Part shown: in pieces, positions 58,199 to 64,000 of the stretch
How the letters are laid out: every line of letters begins with the position of its first letter
Numbering within the stretch: the first letter of the stretch is position 1
Assembly (NCBI GenBank): GCA_017960475.1
Contig: JAGCZH010000038.1
Coordinates: forward strand, 21,600 to 85,599
Origin: Bacteroidales bacterium
Lineage (GTDB): Bacteria > Bacteroidota > Bacteroidia > Bacteroidales > P3
Reading direction: 5' to 3'
Length of the DNA: 64,000 bases
The notes under the pieces: model-generated
Database searches by the model: none
What the model was told of the DNA's origin: nothing
Seen by the model: only the letters and a program-made list of their open reading frames with translations
Position numbers and translations under genes: made by a program

Positions 58199-60379
58199 TT
58201 AGTAGACGACAACCCTTTTAATTAGTTTTTCATCGACCTTGACAATATAGTGTCCTGGAGAAGGGACAACGTAACGCATTAAAAACAATTCATTATATAC
58301 ATTTTCCAATAATTCACCATTATCATTGGCAATTTGTATATTATGATTTTGCATGTTTTTAATAAATATTTGATCACCATCAGCGTAAATATTTACATCC
58401 ATTCCGTTGTTTTCATATTCCCAACCACATATTGTATCAGTAATAAATAATGTGTCTTCTGTTATAGTTATCGTGTCTACTTGGGTGTGGGTAATTGTAA
58501 GCCATAGTTGTGTAATACTGTCACATCCACTGGCATTGGAAAAGGGAAGATTGTGGTTATATATTCCACTTTCGTAATATGTACTACCGTTCCATACAAT
58601 GCTATCTATTGCATCGACTGTTTCAGTATTATCACTGCTATGATTTACAACCAGGTGAACAATCGCAACGCTGTCAATCCCATCTGAGGTAGACAATGTG
58701 TCAACTAAAGTTGTAGATGTTGTATAATCCACACCACCCAAGTTATAGCTATCACACACAACAATACTGTCTCTAATTGCTTTTACACGCCTAACAATCA
58801 AGTCAAATCCACCGTAGGTAACTCCCTTAACCCTTATGTCAAGTGTATTATCAGATGATATTGTTGGAGTATATTTCTCTCCTGTTCCACCGTGATACTC
58901 AGCGACACTGTTTCCAAGAGTGTTTTCGTATAAATTGTAATAATCGTAAATAGCAACAAGAGGATCTTCATCATCTGTAAGAGGGTCTTCAAACGATATG
59001 ACATCTAGCATTAACTGGAACGTGGTATCTTTAGAAAAAAACTCTATTATATTTTTGCAGCTCGCTTTATTTATTATAGGATAAGCATTGTTTCCCATTA
59101 TAGGATGAAGATGTATCGGCTCAACAACATTGAACAGACTTACACCACTTGTTTGAGCATAAACATCAGATCCACTACTATCAGGAAAAATATTTAAAAT
59201 CGCCCTATGGTAATAATCAAGACCTATGACAGCATCCAATGTATACCAGCCGTCAGACATACCACTCCATCCAAAGTTAAAATGGAAGTATCCGTCAGTT
59301 TTGTACCCATCGCAGACGAAAGCATGACCATCACAGCCTCTGCAAATATCTGCGAGATAACAAACCGGATGATTATTCGCCAGATTTTCCTGAAGCATAT
59401 ATCTCCATACAGAATCTGGGAAATACAATCTTTCGGCATAATCTGAATTTAATCTGAAAAAGTTGACAAACGCCGCACGGACATCGTCTCCAAACGCGCC
59501 ACTTCCTCCTGTAGAATATTGCATTTGCACGGCCACGCCGCAGTCGCGCATGAGGGTGGCGACGGCATTGATCTCTTGCGGAGTGCTTGTGGAGGTGAGG
59601 GCTGTGGGCATGTTGGCATAATCATAGGTGGCGCTGTCGTAGTTGACGGAGAGAGTGCCATAGTTGCTTTGGTAACTATGGATGCCACGTCCGTGGATGG
59701 GATAACCCCAGTAGTTGATAATCTGCGCCATAGCAGTGGCAATGCAACCAGTAGGCACATGACCTGCGGGGCCGTTGGCGTCTTCTGGACAGAGGGCGTT
59801 GTAGTATTGGCCCTGGTCCCAGGTGGTGGTCAGCAGCGGCCCAACGGAGTCGGGAAGGGATGACGAAGGAGTTTGACACACTCCTCCACCCTGCGGGTCC
59901 CCCTCCCCTAACATAGGGGAGGATCCAGACAGGTATAGACTCCATTCGGAGGCAATATCATGGTCTGGAGTTATATTCTGCTGTCTGGCAGCCTCAATCT
60001 GCGAGGCTAGATCGTCGAGGAAGGCAGTAACCTGAGAAGGGAGAGTTATCTGTTCGCCTCTCGGCAATGCAGACGAGCCGTCTGCGCTCCCAGTTGGCCA
60101 GGGACGGCTCAGGCTGTACCCCAACACAGGGTGGGCGATATCGTCGGCAGAGACAAGAACGAATGCACTACTGCCGACGTTGACGACATAAAAAGCAGGT
60201 TCGCCAGTCTTGGGCATGGGGTGGGTGTAAACAACCGCAGCTTCCATCTGGCCTGCTCCTTTGACATACTGTGCCATGAATTTCCTGGCCACCAATACGG
60301 CCTTGCCTGAATCCACCGGCGAAGCCATCGTCGAAAGACCCATCAGGGTCATGACCAACAGCAGTAATGATTTTTTCAT
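58199..60379 (-). CDS. C10 (streptopain-like) cysteine peptidase, secreted
   Basis: 726 residues. A signal peptide (1-19) and a propeptide (~20-180) come first, the latter with 'AFVLVSADDIAHPVLGYS'. The C10 catalytic domain follows: C212 in 'HVPTGCIATAMAQIINYWGY' and H352 in 'CDGHAFVCDGYK', then 'FHFNFGWSGMSDGWY'. After it lie modules with 'CDSYNLGGVDYTTSTTLVD' and 'SGCDSITQLWLTI', the same module type as in the BspA-like neighbour. The end ('GELLENVYNELF', 'PSPGHYIVKVDE', 'KRVVVY') is a T9SS-type tail. It resembles interpain/streptopain secreted proteases. A Gly/Pro-rich insert at ~157-175 coincides with a DNA hairpin. It probably shares surface export with the BspA-like protein, 33 bp downstream. 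Confidence 0.92.
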   Translation of the reverse strand: MKKSLLLLVMTLMGLSTMASPVDSGKAVLVARKFMAQYVKGAGQMEAAVVYTHPMPKTGEPAFYVVNVGSSAFVLVSADDIAHPVLGYSLSRPWPTGSADGSSALPRGEQITLPSQVTAFLDDLASQIEAARQQNITPDHDIASEWSLYLSGSSPMLGEGDPQGGGVCQTPSSSLPDSVGPLLTTTWDQGQYYNALCPEDANGPAGHVPTGCIATAMAQIINYWGYPIHGRGIHSYQSNYGTLSVNYDSATYDYANMPTALTSTSTPQEINAVATLMRDCGVAVQMQYSTGGSGAFGDDVRAAFVNFFRLNSDYAERLYFPDSVWRYMLQENLANNHPVCYLADICRGCDGHAFVCDGYKTDGYFHFNFGWSGMSDGWYTLDAVIGLDYYHRAILNIFPDSSGSDVYAQTSGVSLFNVVEPIHLHPIMGNNAYPIINKASCKNIIEFFSKDTTFQLMLDVISFEDPLTDDEDPLVAIYDYYNLYENTLGNSVAEYHGGTGEKYTPTISSDNTLDIRVKGVTYGGFDLIVRRVKAIRDSIVVCDSYNLGGVDYTTSTTLVDTLSTSDGIDSVAIVHLVVNHSSDNTETVDAIDSIVWNGSTYYESGIYNHNLPFSNASGCDSITQLWLTITHTQVDTITITEDTLFITDTICGWEYENNGMDVNIYADGDQIFIKNMQNHNIQIANDNGELLENVYNELFLMRYVVPSPGHYIVKVDEKLIKRVVVY

Positions 60380-60527
60380 ATCTTTAGGTTTTTGTTATTA
60401 TCAAGAAATCCGTGAATCTTTTTGCTATTTTCAATATGACAAAATCAACTATGGTTGATATGTGATGCTAAAGATTCGGATTGAAGTCCGTATGGGGGGA
60501 GGCAATGTGTGATGTTTTTTGTGGTTT

Positions 60528-62765
60528 CTACAGCTTGCGGATAATGAAATCCGTCATAAGTTTGTAGAGGTTGAGGCGGGTGTTGCCGCCGTAGATGCTG
60601 TGGTTCTTGTTGGGGTAGACGCGCATCTCAAACTGTTTGTCGGCTTTGTTGAGGGCGGTGACGAGGTCAAGGGCGTTTTGGAAGTGGACGTTGTCGTCGC
60701 CAGTGCCGTGGACAAGGAGGTAGTTGCCCTTGAGGCGGTCGGCATAGTTGATAGGGGAGTTGTTGTCATAGCCGTCAGGATTGTCCTGTGGGCGTTGGAG
60801 GAAACGCTCGGTGTAGATGTTGTCATAATAGCGCCATGTGGTTACGGGAGCCACAGCTATAGCGCTCTTGAAAACATCGTTGCCTTTAAGAATGCAAAGG
60901 GAGGAGAGGTATCCTCCGAAGCTCCATCCGAAGATACCGATGCGGGTTTCGTCAATCCAGGGTTTGCGTCCGAACCATTTCGCTGCCTCGATGGCGTCGA
61001 TACATTCGTAGTGGCCAAGGTTGCGGTAGGTCATTTTTTTGAAGTCGGCGCCTCGTCCGCCAGTACCACGGCCGTCGAAGCATGCGACTACATATCCTTT
61101 TTGGGCGAGCATGCGGAACCAGTTGTAATCACTCCATCCGTAGCTGTTGGTGACTTGCTGGTTGCCGGGGCCGCCATAGACATAGAAGAAGAGTGGGTAC
61201 TGTTTGTTCTCGTCGAAGTCGGCGGGCTTGATGATGTAATAGTTCAGTTCAACACCTTCGTCAGTCTTGAGAGTGCCGAATTCTTTCTTCTCGTTGCCAT
61301 ATTCATTCAAGCGTTGTTGCAATGCGCTGTTGTCCTGAAGTACCTTGACGATCTTACCGTTGGCGTCATGGAGGGTGTAGCGGGGAGCTGTGTTGGCACT
61401 GCTGAAATTGCAGATGTAGTATTTGCAGCCGTTGCTGAAGGTGGCGTTGTAGGTGCCGAGAATAAATTTGTTGTCTTTGATGCCGTCACGACCGTAGCCG
61501 TCATTGATTTTGTTTTTGGCGTCATAGTTGAGGCAGACTTTCTTTTTGCCTTTGAGGTCGATGACATAGAGGTCTGTGTTGATAGGGCTGCTTTCGTGGC
61601 TGCGGAAATAAATCTTTTGGTTTTTCTCGTCGATTCCGCAGATGTTGACAACGTCGAAGTTGCCCGAGGTGATTTGGCGTATCAGTTTGCCGTCCATACC
61701 ATAGAGGTAGATATGGTTGAAACCGTCTTTTTCGCTGGTGATGAGGAATGATTTGCCGTCGTCGAGGAATTTCCATGTGTCGGGGACCTCCACGTAGGCT
61801 TTGTCGTTCTCGGTGTAAAGTGTGGTGATTTTGCCAGTGGTTGCGTTGGCTAGCAGCAGTTCCATGTTGTTTTGCAGACGGTTCATGCGCATGAAGGCCA
61901 GGGTGTTGGCATCTTTGGTCCATTGCATACGTGGCAGATATTGGTCGTTTTCGCTGCCGGTGTTGAGTCGCATAGAGCTGTTGTCATCAAGGCTGTAAAT
62001 ATAGATGTCAACCACCGAGTTGTCCTCGCCGGCTTTGGGGTATTTGTAGTTGTAGTTTTCCGGATATAGTTCGCCCCAAGTCTGCATGGTGAATTCGCGC
62101 ACGTTGCTTTCGTCGAAGCGGTAGTAGGCGATGCGGCGGCTGTCGGGGCTCCAATAGAAGCCTTGGGTTATGGTGAATTCCTCCTCGTATACCCAGTCGG
62201 TGGTGCCGTTGATAATGGCGTTGATGTAGCCGTCTGAGGTTATCTGATGTTCCACTTCGCCGTCGATGTCCATGTAGTATAGGTTGTTGTCGCGCACGTA
62301 TGCCACCTTTTTGCCGTCGGGCGAGAATGTGGTGAGGCGGAGTTTCCCGTGTTTTGATATTTTGTTGAAGGCGCTGTTTTGGACGTCGTAGATGTAGTAG
62401 TCGCTGACGCCGCTGTGGCGGTATATGGGTTCGAAGCCGCTGCTAAGGAGGATTTTCTGTTCGTCGTCAGAGAACTCATAGCCTTCAATAGGGGGCAGGG
62501 GTCGAGCCTTTTTGTCCATGGAGGGTCCGCCGAAGTTACAAACCAGGCCTTCGCTTTCGCCGGTTTTGTAGGAGAACTTTTCGATGCCGTTGCGGGTTAG
62601 GATGCAATAATGCTCGCCGTCTTGCATAGAGCGGATGCTTTGTATGCCGCGAGGGGAGAAGGTGCCTTTAGCCCAGATGTCCTCCAGGGAGATTTGTTTT
62701 GACTGTTGTGCCATAGCGCAGCTGAGAGCCGCAAACAAGGAGAGAAGGAGAGATATACGTTTCAT
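60528..62765 (-). CDS. Dipeptidyl peptidase IV (S9B)
   Basis: 745 residues from ATG 62765 (the frame extends to 62807, but this ATG opens the signal peptide 'RISLLLSLFAALSCAMAQ'). An N-terminal eight-blade propeller (~40-500) contains the 'YEEEF' double-glutamate pair (in 'DWVYEEEFTITQGFYWSPD') that binds the substrate amino end. The alpha/beta-hydrolase domain has S615 in 'GWSFGGY', D691 in 'GTGDDNVHF' and H722 in 'NKNHSIYG'. It removes X-Pro/X-Ala dipeptides in the periplasm or at the surface, helping use of peptides, in line with the C10 peptidase and lysine fermentation genes. Confidence 0.94.
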   Translation of the reverse strand: MKRISLLLSLFAALSCAMAQQSKQISLEDIWAKGTFSPRGIQSIRSMQDGEHYCILTRNGIEKFSYKTGESEGLVCNFGGPSMDKKARPLPPIEGYEFSDDEQKILLSSGFEPIYRHSGVSDYYIYDVQNSAFNKISKHGKLRLTTFSPDGKKVAYVRDNNLYYMDIDGEVEHQITSDGYINAIINGTTDWVYEEEFTITQGFYWSPDSRRIAYYRFDESNVREFTMQTWGELYPENYNYKYPKAGEDNSVVDIYIYSLDDNSSMRLNTGSENDQYLPRMQWTKDANTLAFMRMNRLQNNMELLLANATTGKITTLYTENDKAYVEVPDTWKFLDDGKSFLITSEKDGFNHIYLYGMDGKLIRQITSGNFDVVNICGIDEKNQKIYFRSHESSPINTDLYVIDLKGKKKVCLNYDAKNKINDGYGRDGIKDNKFILGTYNATFSNGCKYYICNFSSANTAPRYTLHDANGKIVKVLQDNSALQQRLNEYGNEKKEFGTLKTDEGVELNYYIIKPADFDENKQYPLFFYVYGGPGNQQVTNSYGWSDYNWFRMLAQKGYVVACFDGRGTGGRGADFKKMTYRNLGHYECIDAIEAAKWFGRKPWIDETRIGIFGWSFGGYLSSLCILKGNDVFKSAIAVAPVTTWRYYDNIYTERFLQRPQDNPDGYDNNSPINYADRLKGNYLLVHGTGDDNVHFQNALDLVTALNKADKQFEMRVYPNKNHSIYGGNTRLNLYKLMTDFIIRKL

Positions 62766-62945
62766 TTCGGATAATTGTTTTTTTTTGCTATTGATGAAGT
62801 GAGGCAATGTATTGATTATTCTTATTGTGTTAAGGTATTGATCAGGTAAATATTGGAAGAAGACAGGTTAACTGTTTGTTGGATATTAAGTTATTTGGTT
62901 GATATTTTTGTTTTTGAGTTTTTGAATCAAAGATGATTAAAACTG

Positions 62946-62953
62946 CAAATATA
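62946..62953 (-). promoter_or_regulatory. Possible -7 box upstream of DPP IV
   Basis: TATATTTG on the minus strand, about 180 bp before the start, without a clear -33 partner. The leader between (62766-62945) is AT-rich and holds no gene. Confidence 0.45.
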
Positions 62954-63082
62954 CAAAAAAAAAGAATATGTTCTATTCGATTGGAAAGATTATATAAAAA
63001 AGTCGAGAGTGTGGAACGTGGAACAGATGGTGATGCAGTTTATTATTTAAAAAAATGCAATGAGTAGTATTATACGGGCATT

Positions 63083-63120
63083 AAAAAAGGGAAGTCATTT
63101 AAACTTGACTTCCCTTTTTT
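63083..63120. terminator. Terminator of the HXXEE gene
   Basis: AAAAAAGGGAAGTCA (63083-63097) pairs with TGACTTCCCTTTTTT (63106-63120), loop of 8 nt, T-run on both strands. The 115 bp between it and the HXXEE stop (63121-63235) contain nothing I recognise. Confidence 0.88.
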
Positions 63121-63235
63121 CGCTTTTGGCGGAAAGACAGGAATTCGATTCCCCGACCGTCTATGTATGGCAGCGGCGACTGGCCGAGGCGCTTGGTGCA
63201 ATAGCGGCCAGCACGTGGCTTTACTTCAGCGAACT

Positions 63236-63820
63236 CTATTTCCCTATCTCGCCATAGGCGCTTTGTTGGGTGAGGGGGTAGCCGGGTTTCTTGCCGAGGT
63301 TCCAATAAAGTTTGGAACGGAAGGAGAAGATGAACACTACGGCAAACCACACCACGGCTATCACCCAGTCGTACCACACATACATACCGGCATCGAACAC
63401 TCCGCCAAAGAAGTAGCAGCAGCCGATGGCACCCAGCCCTATGGTGGTGATGAGGCCGGGATTGTAGCAGGCTTTGAGGCGGATGGGGAAGATGACAAAA
63501 TGCATAAGCACTTCGGCGAAGAGGAACATAAAGGCTGCCAGCGTCATAAAACGCACGCCCGGCAGGAACAGGGGAAGAATGTAGACAAGCAGGAGAAAAC
63601 CCCAGTTGCCGAACATCGAACTTAGGTTGTTGACGCCCCACTTGGAGGAGTCGGGTTCGCTGCTGTTCATCAGCACTTTCATTCCTACCAAGGGGAATCC
63701 ACCAGGCCAGCCGAACTCCTCAAAGAAATGAAGGAAAAGTACCGCAATGGAGGCGAGAAGCAGACGTGTGATGGTACCAATCGGCACCAGAATGGCCGCA
63801 ATGGCGAAGATACCGGCCAA
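63236..63820 (-). CDS. HXXEE-type membrane protein, start disrupted or TTG
   Basis: About 194 residues from a TTG at 63820, with five or six membrane helices. The name-giving motif is 'LHFFEEFGWPGGFP' (~30-43). Function unknown. The natural start looks like ATG 63862, correctly placed below a strong promoter, but its second codon is TAA; the same frame then continues K-L-V-N-N-W-H-N-I without a break. A single A-to-T change from AAA would explain it. So either translation starts at the TTG 13 codons on, with loss of a few residues, or the gene is inactive. Confidence 0.65.
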   Translation of the reverse strand: MAGIFAIAAILVPIGTITRLLLASIAVLFLHFFEEFGWPGGFPLVGMKVLMNSSEPDSSKWGVNNLSSMFGNWGFLLLVYILPLFLPGVRFMTLAAFMFLFAEVLMHFVIFPIRLKACYNPGLITTIGLGAIGCCYFFGGVFDAGMYVWYDWVIAVVWFAVVFIFSFRSKLYWNLGKKPGYPLTQQSAYGEIGK

Positions 63821-63917
63821 AAAGACCGATATGTTGTGCCAGTTGTTGACTAACTTTTACATTGTTATTTGAGTTTTAATTATTTGTATGAATCAAAATG
63901 TACTTATTTTCAATTTG

Positions 63918-63948
63918 CAAAAGTACTGCCATTCTGCCATCTGGCAAA
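63918..63948 (-). promoter_or_regulatory. Promoter of the HXXEE gene
   Basis: TTTG (63945-63948), 19 bp, TACTTTTG (63918-63925) on the minus strand, full consensus. It lies ~56 bp above the ATG with a stop at codon 2. Confidence 0.8.
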
Positions 63949-64000
63949 GAGCAAGGCGTTGGCAAAATTGAGCAAAAAGTACGATGTTGGTATTTTTTCG

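Noticed and set aside
60519..61751. 410-codon plus-strand frame opposite DPP IV
   Set aside because: Antisense shadow of a clear DPP IV catalytic domain; its Val/Ala-rich protein reflects codon bias of the other strand.

Overview
The window is a chromosome segment from a member of the Bacteroidales. Four things point there: a type IX secretion system (T9SS) gene cluster (porP/sprF, gldK, gldL, gldM, gldN), several secreted proteins ending in T9SS sorting domains, promoters of the Bacteroidetes form TTTG-N19/20-TAnnTTTG, and typical Bacteroidales genes (BspA-like leucine-rich repeats, C10 peptidase, GWxTD protein, lysine-fermentation enzymes). The exact genus cannot be read from the sequence.

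Layout. 0-2.3 kb: a polysaccharide-deacetylase-like gene cut by the window edge, a KDO-8-phosphate phosphatase and an RlpA-like protein. 2.4-9.7 kb: the T9SS core cluster, with a second gldN copy placed behind a transcription terminator. 9.8-15.2 kb, minus strand: rluD-type pseudouridine synthase, a T9SS cargo protein, a PASTA protein, and miaB. 15.46-36.32 kb: a Rhs island (below). 36.4-45.7 kb, mostly minus strand: tRNA-Gln, long-chain acyl-CoA ligase, lipoate ligase, porQ, a WG-repeat protein, lysine 2,3-aminomutase, VanX-type dipeptidase, 3,5-diaminohexanoate dehydrogenase and a low-molecular-weight phosphatase. 46-53.6 kb, plus strand: GWxTD protein, lipid A acyltransferase-like protein, GT2, monofunctional transglycosylase, gltX, OmpH-like protein. 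53.6-63.9 kb, minus strand: outer-membrane barrel, a 1,200-residue BspA-like protein, a C10 peptidase, DPP IV and a HXXEE membrane protein.

The most striking part is the 20.9-kb Rhs island. Its centre reads rightward: a complete tyrosine recombinase, a T9SS-sorted surface protein, and one full-length SpvB/TcdB/Rhs lipoprotein of 2,994 residues. On the left, on the minus strand, lie three Rhs-core fragments each joined to a different C-terminal (CT) domain and followed by an exported small protein. On the right, on the plus strand, lie the native CT with its partner, two more orphan cassettes with partners, and a decayed one. Every CT carries a peptidase-like signature: HExxH in four, HEWYGH in one of these four, a His/Cys pair of caspase type in one, and HSHP/JAB type in one. 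The partner proteins all start with Sec or lipoprotein signal peptides. The island is bounded by a ~178-bp inverted repeat, and the ~190-bp Rhs-core copies form inverted repeats around the recombinase and direct repeats on the right. I infer a polymorphic-toxin locus that may switch its peptidase tip by inversion or deletion through the core repeats, with immunity outside the cytoplasm. Switching is not shown by the sequence itself.
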